Origin: Pengzhenrongella frigida
Lineage (GTDB): Bacteria; Actinomycetota; Actinomycetes; Actinomycetales; Cellulomonadaceae
Assembly (NCBI RefSeq): GCF_004168625.1
Contig: NZ_SDWW01000011.1
Span: forward strand, 1 to 64,000
Reading direction: 5' to 3'
DNA length: 64,000 bases
Shown here: one piece after another, positions 18,397 through 27,399 of the stretch
How positions within the stretch are numbered: position 1 is the stretch's first letter
How the letters are laid out: every line of letters begins with the position of its first letter
Notes under the pieces: model-generated
Told to the model about the DNA's origin: nothing
What the model saw: only the letters and a program-made list of their open reading frames with translations
Database searches by the model: none
Made by a program: the position numbers and the translations under genes

Positions 18397-21045
18397 GTGA
18401 CCGATCAGACTCCCGGGTCCGAGCACGACGCGGCTGAGATCGAGGCAGATGCGGCCGAGGTAGCGGCGGCTCTCGCCATGCACGGCCGGATCGAGCAGGT
18501 GGACCTGCAGCTCGAGATGCAGCGGTCCTACCTCGACTACGCGATGAGCGTCATCGTCGGGCGCGCGCTGCCCGACGTCCGCGACGGGCTCAAGCCCGTG
18601 CACAAGCGCGTGCTCTACGCGATGTACGACGGCGGCTACCGCCCCGACCGCGGCTACAACAAGTGCTCGCGCGTCGTCGGCGACGTCATGGGCAAGTACC
18701 ACCCCCACGGTGACTCGTCGATCTACGACGCCCTCGTGCGCCTCGTGCAGGACTGGTCGATGCGCTACCCGCTGGTGGCCGGCCAGGGCAACTTCGGCTC
18801 CCCCGGCAACGACCCGGCGGCCGCCCCGCGGTACACCGAGTGCCGGATGGCCCCGCTCGCCATGGAGATGGTGCGCGACATCGACGAGGGCACGGTCGAC
18901 TTCCGTGACAACTACGACGGCAAGAACCAAGAGCCGATCGTCCTGCCGTCGCGGTTCCCCAACCTGCTCGCGAACGGCAGCGCCGGCATCGCCGTCGGCA
19001 TGGCCACGAACATCCCGCCGCACAACCTCCGGGAGATCGCCGAGGGTGTGAAGTGGCACCTCGCCAACCCCGACGCGACCAAGGAAGAGCTGCTCAACGC
19101 GCTCATCGCCCGGATCAAGGGCCCCGACTTCCCCACCGGCGCGACGATCCTCGGCCACCAGGGCATCGAGGACGCGTACCGCACGGGCCGCGGCTCGATC
19201 ACGATGCGCGCGGTCGTCAACGTCGAGGAGATCCAGAACCGGATCTGCCTCGTCATCACCGAGCTGCCGTACCAGGTCAACCCGGACAACCTCGCGCAGA
19301 AGATCGCCGAGCTCGTCAAGGACGGCCGCATGCAGGGCATCGCGGACATCCGCGACGAGACCTCCGGCCGCACCGGCCAGCGCCTCGTGATCGTGCTCAA
19401 GCGCGACGCCGTCGCCAAGGTCGTGCTGAACAACCTCTACAAGCACACCCAGCTGCAGGACAACTTCTCGGCGAACATGCTGGCGCTGGTCGACGACGTC
19501 CCGCGCACGCTCAGCCTCGACGCCTTCATCCGGCACTGGGTCACCCACCAACTCGACGTCATCGTGCGGCGCACGACCTTCCGGTTGCGCAAGGCGCAGG
19601 AGCAGGCGCACATCCTGCTCGGCTATCTCAAGGCCCTCGACCAGCTCGACGAGGTCATCGCCCTGATCCGGCGCTCCCCCAACGTCGACCAGGCCAAGGT
19701 CGGTCTGATGGCCCTGCTCGAGGTCGACGAGGACCAGGCCACGGCCATCCTCAACCTCCAGCTGCGTCGCCTCGCGGCGATGGAGCGGCAGAAGATCACC
19801 GACGACTACGACGAGCTGCAGCGCAAGATCACCGACTACGAGTCGATCCTCGCCTCGCCGCAGCGCCAGCGCGACATCGTCGGCTCCGAGCTGATGGAGA
19901 TCGTCGACAAGCACGGCGACGACCGCCGCACCGCGATCCTGCCGTTCGGTGGCGAGGTCTCGATGGAGGACCTCATCGCCGAGGAGGAGATGGTCGTCAC
20001 CATCACCCGCGGCGGGTACGCCAAGCGCACCCGGAGCGACAACTACCGTCAGCAGAAGCGCGGCGGCAAGGGGGTGCGCGGGGCCCACCTGCGCGAGGAC
20101 GACATCGTCGACCACTTCTTCGTCACCACCACCCACCACTGGCTGCTCTTCTTCACCAACCTCGGGCGTGTCTACCGCGCCAAGGCGTACGAGCTCCCCG
20201 AGGCCGGCCGCGACGCCAAGGGCCAGCACGTGGCGAACCTGCTGGCGTTCCAGCCGGACGAGAAGATCGCCCAGGTGCTCGACCTGCGCGACTACGACCA
20301 CGCCGACTACCTGGTGCTGGCCACCCGGCGCGGTCTGGTCAAGAAGACCCGCCTGGGCGAGTACGACTCGAACCGCACCGGCGGGGTCATCGCGATCAAC
20401 CTGCGCGAGGACGCCGAGGGCCAGTCTGACGAGCTCGTCTCGGCGCGGCTCGTGGACGCGACCGACGACCTCATCCTGGTCTCACGCAAGGGGCAGTCGA
20501 TCCGGTTCACGGCGAGCGACGAAGCGATGCGCCCGCTCGGACGGGCCACGTCCGGCGTCACCGGGATGAAGTTCCGGGCCAACGACGAGCTGCTCGCGAT
20601 GGACGTCGTCCGGCCCGGTGCCGACCTGTTCGTCGTCACCGAGGGCGGTTTCGCCAAGCGGACGTCGGTGGACGAGTACCGGGTCCAGGGCCGCGGTGGG
20701 CTGGGGATCAAGGTCGCCAACCTCGTCGAGGCTCGCGGTGATCTGGTGGGTGCGCTGATCGCGGACGAGGACGACGAGGTGCTGGTGATCATGGAGCGCG
20801 GCAAGATCGTGCGTTCCGCGGTGAACGAGGTGACGTCGACCGGTCGGAACACGCAGGGCGTCACGTTCGCGAAGCCCGACAAGGGCGACCGCATCATCGG
20901 GATCGCGCGCAACAATGAGCGACAGCTGGGTGACGATGCCGCTACCGTGGACGGCGAACCCGAACCTGCCGACGCTGACCTCAGCGACATCACCGAGGTG
21001 ACAGCGAGCGAATCGGCAGCTGTGACGAGCGAAGGAGAGGAATGA
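18397..21045 (+). CDS. gyrA: DNA gyrase subunit A
   Basis: The 882-residue subunit has the catalytic tyrosine in RYTECRMA at about residue 146. The quinolone-determining segment [16 protein letters not shown] carries the usual Ser and Asp. The C-terminal beta-pinwheel includes the gyrase box variant QKRGGKG. It cuts and rejoins DNA with GyrB, 113 bp upstream. The last ~45 residues are an acidic tail. Its stop overlaps the next start as ATGA. Confidence 0.97.
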   Translation: MTDQTPGSEHDAAEIEADAAEVAAALAMHGRIEQVDLQLEMQRSYLDYAMSVIVGRALPDVRDGLKPVHKRVLYAMYDGGYRPDRGYNKCSRVVGDVMGKYHPHGDSSIYDALVRLVQDWSMRYPLVAGQGNFGSPGNDPAAAPRYTECRMAPLAMEMVRDIDEGTVDFRDNYDGKNQEPIVLPSRFPNLLANGSAGIAVGMATNIPPHNLREIAEGVKWHLANPDATKEELLNALIARIKGPDFPTGATILGHQGIEDAYRTGRGSITMRAVVNVEEIQNRICLVITELPYQVNPDNLAQKIAELVKDGRMQGIADIRDETSGRTGQRLVIVLKRDAVAKVVLNNLYKHTQLQDNFSANMLALVDDVPRTLSLDAFIRHWVTHQLDVIVRRTTFRLRKAQEQAHILLGYLKALDQLDEVIALIRRSPNVDQAKVGLMALLEVDEDQATAILNLQLRRLAAMERQKITDDYDELQRKITDYESILASPQRQRDIVGSELMEIVDKHGDDRRTAILPFGGEVSMEDLIAEEEMVVTITRGGYAKRTRSDNYRQQKRGGKGVRGAHLREDDIVDHFFVTTTHHWLLFFTNLGRVYRAKAYELPEAGRDAKGQHVANLLAFQPDEKIAQVLDLRDYDHADYLVLATRRGLVKKTRLGEYDSNRTGGVIAINLREDAEGQSDELVSARLVDATDDLILVSRKGQSIRFTASDEAMRPLGRATSGVTGMKFRANDELLAMDVVRPGADLFVVTEGGFAKRTSVDEYRVQGRGGLGIKVANLVEARGDLVGALIADEDDEVLVIMERGKIVRSAVNEVTSTGRNTQGVTFAKPDKGDRIIGIARNNERQLGDDAATVDGEPEPADADLSDITEVTASESAAVTSEGEE

Positions 21046-22076
21046 CCAGCGATCGCACCGGTCCTCCCTCGATCCCGCCCCGCAAGTCGACGGGCCCCCG
21101 TCCGTCCACGGCGTCACGGGTGACGCCCACGCCGCACGGGCCCACGGCCGACCCGGAGCAGCGCGCCGCGCCCTCCGAGGCGGCCCCGGCGTCGGTGCCG
21201 CCGGCGTCGGTGGCGCCCCGACCGGTGCAGCCCGCCGTGACGAAGCCTGCCGTAACGAAGCCCGCGGCGGCCGCGGCCGTCGACGCGAAGCCGGCTGCAG
21301 CGACGTCGGCCGCTGCGCCCCCGGTCCCCGCGAAGCCTGCGCCGGCCTCACCACCCGCCGTGGCACCCGTGGCGGGTGCCACAGCGGCCGCAGCACCCGA
21401 TCCGGCCGAGGGGGACGGCTCGGAGGTTGCGGGGCCCTCACCGGTCACCGCAGCCGTGACGAAGGCCTTCAAGCGTGCCTCGACCGCCGTCGCCGGTGCG
21501 ACTGCCGCCGTGGGTGCGGAGTTCTCCCGTATGACCCAACCCTCCCCGGACACCGACGGATCGCCGTCGGCCTCATCGAAGGCGGATCCGATCATCGCTG
21601 CCACCGACACCCACGGCACGGAGGCCTCGCCCCGCGCCGCGTCCTCGCCGAGCACGGCCCCCCGGACGACTGCGAGCTCCGGGCTGCCGGCACCGGCTGC
21701 CGCTCGCGAGGGGGCTCCCCGCCGGGTGCGGCTCGCCGTCTCCCGGGTCGACCCGTGGTCGGTCATGAAGCTGTCGTTCCTGCTGTCGGTCGCGATCGGG
21801 ATCATGATCGTCGTCGCCGCCGCCGTCGTGTGGTTCGTCCTGGACGGGCTCGCGGTCTTCACCCAGGCGAACGACATGGTCACTGAGATCATCGGGGACG
21901 AGTCGCCGATCGACATCCTCCAGTACGTCGCGTTCAGCCGGGTCGTGTCGGGGGCGACCGTGGTCGCCGTCGTCGACGTGGTGCTGCTCACCGCCCTGTC
22001 GACAATCGGGGCATTCCTGTACAACATCACTGCCGCGCTCGTCGGCGGCGTGAACCTCACCCTCACCGACGACTGA
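21042..22076 (+). CDS. DUF3566 membrane protein
   Basis: This 344-residue protein has a long Pro/Ala-rich N-terminal part (~220 residues) and a C-terminal DUF3566 domain: [35 protein letters not shown], a conserved loop, then a second membrane segment and [22 protein letters not shown]. The family sits after gyrA throughout Actinomycetota (the Rv0007 position in M. tuberculosis); its role is not established. It is coupled to gyrA through ATGA. Confidence 0.88.
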   Translation: MTSDRTGPPSIPPRKSTGPRPSTASRVTPTPHGPTADPEQRAAPSEAAPASVPPASVAPRPVQPAVTKPAVTKPAAAAAVDAKPAAATSAAAPPVPAKPAPASPPAVAPVAGATAAAAPDPAEGDGSEVAGPSPVTAAVTKAFKRASTAVAGATAAVGAEFSRMTQPSPDTDGSPSASSKADPIIAATDTHGTEASPRAASSPSTAPRTTASSGLPAPAAAREGAPRRVRLAVSRVDPWSVMKLSFLLSVAIGIMIVVAAAVVWFVLDGLAVFTQANDMVTEIIGDESPIDILQYVAFSRVVSGATVVAVVDVVLLTALSTIGAFLYNITAALVGGVNLTLTDD

Positions 22077-22087
22077 CCCGCACCGGC

Positions 22088-22115
22088 CCGTGCCGCCCAG
22101 GTTTGGGTGGCACGG
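22088..22115 (+). terminator. Hairpin after the gyrA–DUF3566 operon
   Basis: CCGTGCCGCCCA (22088-22099) pairs with TGGGTGGCACGG (22104-22115) through a GGTT loop, with one G–T wobble. There is no T-tract, as is common in high-GC genomes. Confidence 0.65.
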
Positions 22116-22169
22116 CCGGGCTGGGGTAGTCTCAACGGCGCCTCGGGTACTACCCGGGACATTGAGTGC

Positions 22170-22243
22170 GGGCCTATAGCTCAGACGGTTAGAGCGCTTC
22201 CCTGATAAGGAAGAGGTCAGAGGTTCAAGTCCTCTTAGGCCCA
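22170..22243 (+). tRNA. tRNA-Ile (GAT)
   Basis: The acceptor arm GGGCCTA pairs with TAGGCCC. The anticodon arm is TTCCC–TGATAAG–GAAG, with anticodon GAT. The T arm is AGAGG–TTCAAGT–CCTCT. The discriminator is A and the CCA is not encoded. The tRNA-Ile/tRNA-Ala pair after gyrA matches the actinobacterial layout. Confidence 0.97.
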
Positions 22244-22270
22244 CTCCGGCAGATCGACGTAGGGGGTTCG

Positions 22271-22390
22271 ATGAAGAAGTTGCTACTGCTTCTCGGTATC
22301 GCAACCGCAAGCTACGTGGTGTGGCGTCGCATCGACGAAGACCGCGACGAGCGCGATCTCTGGGCCGAGGTCACCGACACGTTCGAGTGA
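22271..22390 (+). CDS. DLW-39 family small protein
   Basis: This 39-residue protein starts MKKLLLLLGIATASYVVWRR and continues IDEDRDERDLWAEVTDTFE: a hydrophobic N-terminal segment, a basic stop-transfer and an acidic tail containing DLW. Length and motif match the conserved actinobacterial DLW-39 family, of unknown function. AGGGGG lies before the ATG. It sits between the tRNA-Ile and tRNA-Ala genes. A hairpin (CCGTGG…CCACGG, about 22398-22421) follows. Confidence 0.88.
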   Translation: MKKLLLLLGIATASYVVWRRIDEDRDERDLWAEVTDTFE

Positions 22391-22429
22391 TCTTCCGCCG
22401 TGGAGGGCTAGTCCCCCACGGCTTGCATT

Positions 22430-22503
22430 GGGGCGGTAGTCCAACGGTAGAACAGGGCCTTTGCAAGGCTCAGATCGGGGTTCGATTCCCCGTCGCTCCA
22501 CCA
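22430..22503 (+). tRNA. tRNA-Ala (TGC)
   Basis: The acceptor GGGGCGG pairs with TCGCTCC using two wobbles. The anticodon stem GGGCC/GGCTC holds the loop TTTGCAA, with anticodon TGC. The T arm is CGGGG–TTCGATT–CCCCG. CCA (22501-22503) is encoded. The D arm is short (7-base loop) with one mismatch. Confidence 0.94.
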
Positions 22504-22753
22504 CTGAAGAATCCCGGCCGAGCACCCCGACGGGTGCGCAGCCGGAAGAACCCTCCCGTTCGCCGCCACGTGCGCGCTGTCCTGCGCAGGCGGACGATGG
22601 GGGGTTTGGCACCGGGTCCGGCACCCACCCCGGTTCGACGTCTCCGGCTGTGCCCCTCTGCCGGGGCAGACGGACAGCCGCCGGCGACGACGTCCGCCAA
22701 CACGGACCTCGTCGCCGGCGGCTGCCTGTGAGCTAGCCGACCGCTGGGGACTA
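22504..22753. other. Intergenic region downstream of tRNA-Ala
   Basis: Two hundred and fifty bases with no credible gene between tRNA-Ala and the coiled-coil protein gene. The large hairpin at 22675-22724 is the only clear structure. Confidence 0.6.
22675..22724. terminator. Large hairpin between converging transcripts
   Basis: CAGCCGCCGGCGACGA (22675-22690) and TCGTCGCCGGCGGCTG (22709-22724) are perfect 16-bp reverse complements. The loop itself contains GTCCG…CGGAC, which extends the helix. It lies between the plus-strand tRNA-Ala and the end of the minus-strand gene at 22754, so it probably stops transcription both ways. Confidence 0.72.
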
Positions 22754-23755
22754 CTAGGAGTCGGTCGCCTTCTCGATGCCTTCCTTGGCCTCGTCCACGG
22801 CGTCGGTGACCTCGTCCTTCACATCCTCGGCGGCGTCGCTCACCGCGTCGGTCGCGTCGTCGACCGCCGCGTCGACGGTGTTCGGCGCGGACCGGCGGCG
22901 GGTCGCGGCCTTCTTGGTCGCCTCGCGCGCCTCGACCATCCGCTCGGTGACGTCCTCGCGGACCTCGGCAACCTTGTCAGCGGCCTTCTTCGAGGCCTCG
23001 CGGCTCTTGGCGACCGTGACGCCCGCAGCTTCACCAACGGCCTCGGCGGCATCGCCGACGACACCCTGCAGGTCGTGCAGGTCGTGGTGGGCGGTCTCGG
23101 CGGTGCGGGTCGGCATGCTGGTCGGCTCCCACGGGTCGGCCCACGGGTCGGTGGTCGGCCGGGTGCGACGCCAGGCGACGAGGGCCCCGGCGATCGCGGA
23201 GAGGGCGGTGAAGATCCAGAAGATCTTCGCCCCGGTGTGCTTGTTCTTCGGCTTGTTCACCTCGGCCGCGGCGGCGGCCACGATCGCGGGGGCCTCGGCG
23301 GCCCGGTCGGCGGCCCGCTCGATGACCGCGCCGGCGCGCTCGGCGGCCTCGTTCACGGCTGTGACCAGGCGCGGCAGCAGCTCGTCGACGAGCTTGTCGT
23401 GCGCGCTGTCGATCGCCGGAGCGGCCTTCTCCGCGGCGAGCTCCACCTTGGGTGCGGCGGCCTTGACGCCCTCCTGCCAGGCGTGCTCGATGCGGGGCGC
23501 GAGCCAGTCCCTGGTCGCCTCGAGGCGCGGCCCGGACCAGTCCTTCGCCAGGATCGAGGCTTCCTTGGCCTGGACGGCGGCCTCCGTGGCCGCCACCCGG
23601 GCGTGGCCGGCCGCGACCTTGGCCTGCTCGGCGAGGTGCGCGGCGGTCTGGCCGGCGTGGCCGTCCTCGGCGAACGAGGCTCCGGCGGCCTTGAGGCGCG
23701 CGACGTCGATGCCCTCGATGGTCGAGTTGGCTGAACGGCGGATCCGGTCGAACAT
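22754..23755 (-). CDS. Coiled-coil protein with one membrane segment, unknown function
   Basis: The ATG at 23755 has GGGGAG just upstream and gives 333 residues starting MFDRIRRSANSTIEGIDVARLKAAG. The first ~190 residues are Ala/Glu/Lys-rich amphipathic helix. HTGAKIFWIFTALSAIAGALVAWRRTRP is a single membrane segment. The C-terminal half is another Ala/Val/Lys/Glu helical repeat (DAAEAVGEAAG, DDATDAVSDAAEDVKDEVTDAV). It resembles DUF5324-like actinobacterial proteins, and the location matches Rv0008c, but I would not assign a role. Confidence 0.75.
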   Translation of the reverse strand: MFDRIRRSANSTIEGIDVARLKAAGASFAEDGHAGQTAAHLAEQAKVAAGHARVAATEAAVQAKEASILAKDWSGPRLEATRDWLAPRIEHAWQEGVKAAAPKVELAAEKAAPAIDSAHDKLVDELLPRLVTAVNEAAERAGAVIERAADRAAEAPAIVAAAAAEVNKPKNKHTGAKIFWIFTALSAIAGALVAWRRTRPTTDPWADPWEPTSMPTRTAETAHHDLHDLQGVVGDAAEAVGEAAGVTVAKSREASKKAADKVAEVREDVTERMVEAREATKKAATRRRSAPNTVDAAVDDATDAVSDAAEDVKDEVTDAVDEAKEGIEKATDS

Positions 23756-23923
23756 GTCCACTCCCCTACGGTTGGCAAGATTTCTAGTAGATGGCCCCAC
23801 TCTGCCACCCACGACCCTCGGATGCCGGGCCACCCACGCACGGACCGCGGGCGGAACCGCTCGGGAACGCGCTGGTGGTCGACGGGTACCACTGCGATCG
23901 GTCGGTCATGGAATAGTGGCCTC

Positions 23924-24463
23924 ATGTTCGCGACTCTGCACACCACTTCCGGTGACATCCGCATCGAGCTCTTCCCGAATCACGCGCCCAAGACGGTGGA
24001 GAACTTCACCGGGCTCGCCCAGGGCACCAAGACCTGGACCGATCCCCGCACGGGCGCGGAGAGGAACGATCCGCTGTACGACGGCGTGATCTTCCACCGG
24101 GTCATCAAGGGCTTCATGATCCAGGGCGGCGACCCGCTCGGCACGGGCACCGGCGGCCCGGGCTACTCCTTCAACGACGAGATCCACCCCGAGCTCGGCT
24201 TCACCGAGCCCTACCTGCTCGCGATGGCCAACTCCGGCCAGCGGCGCGACCCGGTCACCGGCAAGAACGGCGGCACCAACGGGTCGCAGTTCTTCATCTC
24301 GGTCGCCCCGACCGCCTGGCTCACCGGCAAGCACACCATCTTCGGCAAGGTGGCCGACGACGCCAGCCGCGCCGTCGTGGACGCGATCGCCTCCGCGACG
24401 ACCCGCCCCGGCGACCGTCCAGTCGAGGACATCTCCATCACGTCGGTCACGGTCGAGGACTGA
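23924..24463 (+). CDS. ppiA: Peptidyl-prolyl cis-trans isomerase (cyclophilin type)
   Basis: This single-domain cyclophilin of 179 residues has IFHRVIKGFMIQGGDPLGTGTGGPGY, NGSQFFISVAPTAWLTGKHTIFGKV and no signal peptide, so it is cytoplasmic. It catalyses prolyl bond isomerisation. The frame is open upstream, but MFATLHTTSGDIRIELF at 23924 is the family start. No clear Shine–Dalgarno is visible, and the mRNA may be leaderless. It matches ppiA next to the origin in mycobacteria. Confidence 0.94.
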   Translation: MFATLHTTSGDIRIELFPNHAPKTVENFTGLAQGTKTWTDPRTGAERNDPLYDGVIFHRVIKGFMIQGGDPLGTGTGGPGYSFNDEIHPELGFTEPYLLAMANSGQRRDPVTGKNGGTNGSQFFISVAPTAWLTGKHTIFGKVADDASRAVVDAIASATTRPGDRPVEDISITSVTVED

Positions 24464-24496
24464 GCGCGCTCCGCGCGCCTCGTCTCCTCATTCGCG

Positions 24497-25363
24497 ATGT
24501 CGACTGAGTTCACGGCGGGGCCCGCCGCCTCCGAGCAGCCACCGGTCTGCCCGCGCCACCCTGACCGCGTCTCGTACGTGCGCTGTCAGCGGTGCGGGCG
24601 ACCGGTCTGCCCGGAGTGCCAGCGGCCGGCCGCCGTCGGCGTCCACTGCGTCGACTGCGTGCGCACCGCGGCGCGCGCCATGCCGGCCACCCGGACCGCC
24701 CTCGGCGGGCGGGTCCGGGACGGTCGGCCCGTCGTCACGCTGACCATCATCGGGCTGTGCGTGGCGAGCTTCATCGCGCAACAGGTGATCCCCGGCTGGA
24801 CCACGCGCTGGATCTTCTCCCCCGCGGCGGGCCAGATCGAGCCGATCCGCTTCATCTCGGCGGCCTTCCTGCACTCCAGCAGCATCTTCCACATCGCGTT
24901 CAACATGTATGCGCTGTGGCTGGTCGGGCCGTACCTTGAGTCGACGCTGGGCCGGTGGCGGTTCGCTGCCCTGTACCTGCTGTCCGCCGTCGGCGGCTCG
25001 GTCGGGGTCCTGCTGTTCGCCTCACCCGTGATCACCCCGACGGACGTCTCGTGGATCTCGGGCGTGGTCGGCGCGTCTGGCGCGGTCTTCGGGCTGTTCG
25101 GCGCGATCCTCGTCGTGCTGCGACGCCTCGGGCGCGACGCCCGCCAGATCCTCGTGTTCATCGCGATCAACGGCGTGATCGGCTTCGTGGTGCCCAACAT
25201 CGCCTGGCAGGCGCACCTCGGTGGCCTGGTCACCGGCGTCGTGCTGGGGGCCGCCTACGCCTACGCGCCGCGCAAGTACCGGCAGGTGGCGGCGGTCTCG
25301 GCCACGGTCGGCGTCGCAGTGCTGCTCGTGGTCCTGGCGCTGGCCAAGTACGCGAGCGTCTGA
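24497..25363 (+). CDS. Rhomboid family intramembrane serine protease with N-terminal zinc ribbon
   Basis: Residues ~17-55 hold paired cysteines (CPRHP, CQRCGRPVCPEC, CVDC) of a zinc-binding ribbon. Six or seven membrane segments follow with the rhomboid core: HIAFNMYALWLVG, catalytic Ser194 in GASGAVFG and His240 in WQAHLGGLVTG. Rhomboids cleave membrane-embedded substrates. Substrates here are unknown. It converges on crgA. Confidence 0.9.
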   Translation: MSTEFTAGPAASEQPPVCPRHPDRVSYVRCQRCGRPVCPECQRPAAVGVHCVDCVRTAARAMPATRTALGGRVRDGRPVVTLTIIGLCVASFIAQQVIPGWTTRWIFSPAAGQIEPIRFISAAFLHSSSIFHIAFNMYALWLVGPYLESTLGRWRFAALYLLSAVGGSVGVLLFASPVITPTDVSWISGVVGASGAVFGLFGAILVVLRRLGRDARQILVFIAINGVIGFVVPNIAWQAHLGGLVTGVVLGAAYAYAPRKYRQVAAVSATVGVAVLLVVLALAKYASV

Positions 25364-25421
25364 CTGCGCCGGGTCGTGGCCGCCTTCACGGGCGGCACGG
25401 TTGTCCCCAGGGTTGCTCACA

Positions 25422-25455
25422 CCTGTGGAACTACACCGGTGTAGTTATCCACAGG
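25422..25455. repeat. Palindromic hairpin built on DnaA-box sequence
   Basis: CCTGTGGA–ACTACACC faces GGTGTAGT–TA–TCCACAGG, so a 16-bp inverted repeat with a 2-base offset spans the gap between the converging rhomboid and crgA genes. The right arm contains TTATCCACA (25445-25453), the exact DnaA-box consensus. It may be a terminator, a DnaA-binding site, or both. Confidence 0.7.
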
Positions 25456-25511
25456 CGCAAGCGCTCTCTGGGGACGACACGGGGGACAGCGGACGCCGTA
25501 CGACGGGTCGG

Positions 25512-25757
25512 TCAGCGCCAGCGCGTCGTGAGGCCGAAGCCGGTGATGATCAGTACGAAGCCGATCGCCAGGTTCCACTGCCCGATCTCGGGCACCGGGA
25601 ACTTGGACTGCGTGATGTAGGTGATGACGATCCATGCCAGGCCCAGGACCATGAGCGTGAGCATGACCGGGACCAGCCAGACGGGGTTCGTCTGCGGCGC
25701 AGCCTTGGCAGGCGGCGGTGTGTACGCGGGCTTCTTCCGCGACTTCGACTCGGGCAC
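25512..25757 (-). CDS. crgA: Cell division protein CrgA
   Basis: This 81-residue protein has a basic N-terminus (MPESKSRKKPAYTPPP), then two membrane segments (NPVWLVPVMLTLMVLGLAWIV and IGQWNLAIGFVLIITGFGL) and ends TTRWR, the CrgA signature. CrgA is an actinobacterial divisome protein that contacts FtsZ, FtsQ and peptidoglycan synthases. It starts at GTG 25757 with CAGGAG upstream. It is near the origin, as in Streptomyces and mycobacteria. Confidence 0.93.
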   Translation of the reverse strand: MPESKSRKKPAYTPPPAKAAPQTNPVWLVPVMLTLMVLGLAWIVITYITQSKFPVPEIGQWNLAIGFVLIITGFGLTTRWR

Positions 25758-25778
25758 GTCGGCTGGCTCCTGTTCTGC

Positions 25779-25812
25779 GGCGTTCCGGCGGGAACGGCGT
25801 TCCGGCGGGAAC
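25779..25812. repeat. Tandem 17-bp repeat between crgA and the DUF881 gene
   Basis: GGCGTTCCGGCGGGAAC occurs twice, head to tail and identical (25779-25795, 25796-25812). Each copy contains an inverted repeat GTTCC–N4–GGAAC. It lies in the divergent promoter region, so it could be an operator. Related sequence occurs at 42465-42507 and 49432-49455. Confidence 0.7.
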
Positions 25813-25871
25813 GAAGATCACCCGCCACTCGTGAACTAGCGTAGTGCCGACATCAACCCGGAGGAGCGCTC

Positions 25872-26624
25872 GTGACCGACCATGGTCGTCGTCCGACTCT
25901 GCGCGCCTACCGGGGCACCGTCTCCGTCGGCTTGGTGCTCGCGCTGGCGGGCCTGCTCTTCACCGCCAACGCCCGCCTGGCCACGGGGGAGAACGAGCGC
26001 CACCCGCAGGACCTCGGCGAGCTCGCGAAAGTGGAGGCGTCCCGGGTGAAGACCCTGTCCGGCGAGGTCGACGAGCTGCGCGCGCAGGTCGAAGAGCTCA
26101 CCGCCGAGCAGGGCGCGTCGGTCGACGTGGGAGACGCCGGCGCCGTCGAGCGACTCAGCGTCGCGGGCGGGCGCACGGCAGTGAGTGGTCCGGGAGTCAC
26201 GGTCACGCTGACCGATGCCCCGACCGACAGCGCCCGGACCGAGCGGTTCAGCCCCGACGACCTCGTGGTCCACCAGCAGGACCTCCAAGCCGTCGTCAAC
26301 GCGCTCTGGGCCGGGGGCGCGGAGGCGATGGCGCTGCAGGACCAGCGCGTGATCGCCACGACCGCGTTCCGGTGCGTCGGCAACGTCCTGTCCCTTGGCG
26401 GCCGGCTGTACTCCCCGCCGTACGAGGTCCGGGCGATCGGCGACCCCAAGGCACTGCGGGCCGCCCTGTTCGCCTCCGCCGAGATCCAGACCTACCTGGA
26501 CTACGTCGACCAGGCCGGGCTCGGCTGGTCGTTGAGCACGGAGGACGACCTCGAGCTGCCCGGTTCCGAGGGCAGCACCGAGCTGCGGTTCGCGACCGTG
26601 CCTGACGGTACCGAGGTGTTCTGA
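25872..26624 (+). CDS. DUF881 family membrane-anchored protein
   Basis: This 250-residue protein has an N-terminal membrane anchor (GTVSVGLVLALAGLLFTANARL), a coiled coil (VEASRVKTLSGEVDELRAQVEELTAEQ) and an extracytoplasmic DUF881 domain with the typical GPGVTVTLTDAP, DLQAVVNALWAGGAEAMALQDQRV and YSPPYEVRAIGD. The family lies in actinobacterial division-linked clusters (the Rv0012 position), function unproven. It starts at GTG 25872. The sortase gene follows with no real gap. Confidence 0.88.
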   Translation: MTDHGRRPTLRAYRGTVSVGLVLALAGLLFTANARLATGENERHPQDLGELAKVEASRVKTLSGEVDELRAQVEELTAEQGASVDVGDAGAVERLSVAGGRTAVSGPGVTVTLTDAPTDSARTERFSPDDLVVHQQDLQAVVNALWAGGAEAMALQDQRVIATTAFRCVGNVLSLGGRLYSPPYEVRAIGDPKALRAALFASAEIQTYLDYVDQAGLGWSLSTEDDLELPGSEGSTELRFATVPDGTEVF

Positions 26625-26625
26625 G

Positions 26626-27399
26626 GTGACCGGACCCGTCCAGGCCGCGACCGGGAGACGGACCGCGGCACCTCGCTCGGCGGACGGACGCGCCCACCGG
26701 CTCGCGACGACCGCGATGGGCGTGGTCGGCGAGCTCATGATCACGCTGGGCGCCCTGCTGCTCGCGTTCGTCGTCTGGCAGCTGTGGTGGACCGATGTCG
26801 AGGGCGACCGCGCCCAGGCCGCGATCGTGGACGAGCTCGACTGGGTGCCGGTCCCGACGACGTCGGCCACCCCGGTCGCGCAGCCGCGCACCGACGCCTC
26901 GCCGGCCCTGGCGGAGCCCGAGCACGCCGTCACGTTCGCCACCCTGTACGTGCCGCGGTGGGGCGCCGAGTACGTGCGCCCGATCAGCCAGGGCGTCGAC
27001 CGCGCGGGGGTGCTCGACCCGCTGGGGATCGGCCACTACCCGGGTACGGCGATGCCCGGTGACGTCGGGAACTTCGCCGTCTCCGGCCACCGCACGACGT
27101 ACGGCAAGCCGTTCAACCTCGTGGCGGACCTGGCTGTGGGGGACCCGCTGGTCGTGCGCACCGCGGACGACTGGTTCGTGTACCGCGTCACGAGCACCGA
27201 GATCGTCGGGCCGCGGGACGTGCAGGTGATCGCGCCCGTACCGGGGGATCCGGCCGCCGTGCCGACCGAACGTCTGATCACGCTGACGACCTGCCATCCG
27301 ATGTACTCGGCGCGCGAGCGGTTCATCGTGCACGGTGTGCTCGACTACTGGCTCGCGGGACAAGACAGCTTCCCGCCCGAGATCACCGGGGGCGCATGA
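26626..27399 (+). CDS. Class E sortase
   Basis: This 257-residue enzyme has an N-terminal membrane helix (VVGELMITLGALLLAFVVWQLWW) and a C-terminal sortase domain: GHYPGTAMPGDVGNFAVSGHRTTYGKPF (catalytic His), LITLTTCHP (catalytic Cys223) and ARERFIVHG (catalytic Arg). Class E sortases of high-GC Gram-positives anchor proteins to the wall, preferring LAXTG-type signals. No substrate gene is beside it. It starts one base after the DUF881 stop. Confidence 0.93.
   Translation: MTGPVQAATGRRTAAPRSADGRAHRLATTAMGVVGELMITLGALLLAFVVWQLWWTDVEGDRAQAAIVDELDWVPVPTTSATPVAQPRTDASPALAEPEHAVTFATLYVPRWGAEYVRPISQGVDRAGVLDPLGIGHYPGTAMPGDVGNFAVSGHRTTYGKPFNLVADLAVGDPLVVRTADDWFVYRVTSTEIVGPRDVQVIAPVPGDPAAVPTERLITLTTCHPMYSARERFIVHGVLDYWLAGQDSFPPEITGGA

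Noticed and set aside
22470-22703. Minus-strand small ORF overlapping tRNA-Ala (ending GATGNRTPI)
   Set aside because: It is read through the complement of a tRNA gene, a well-known source of false annotations.
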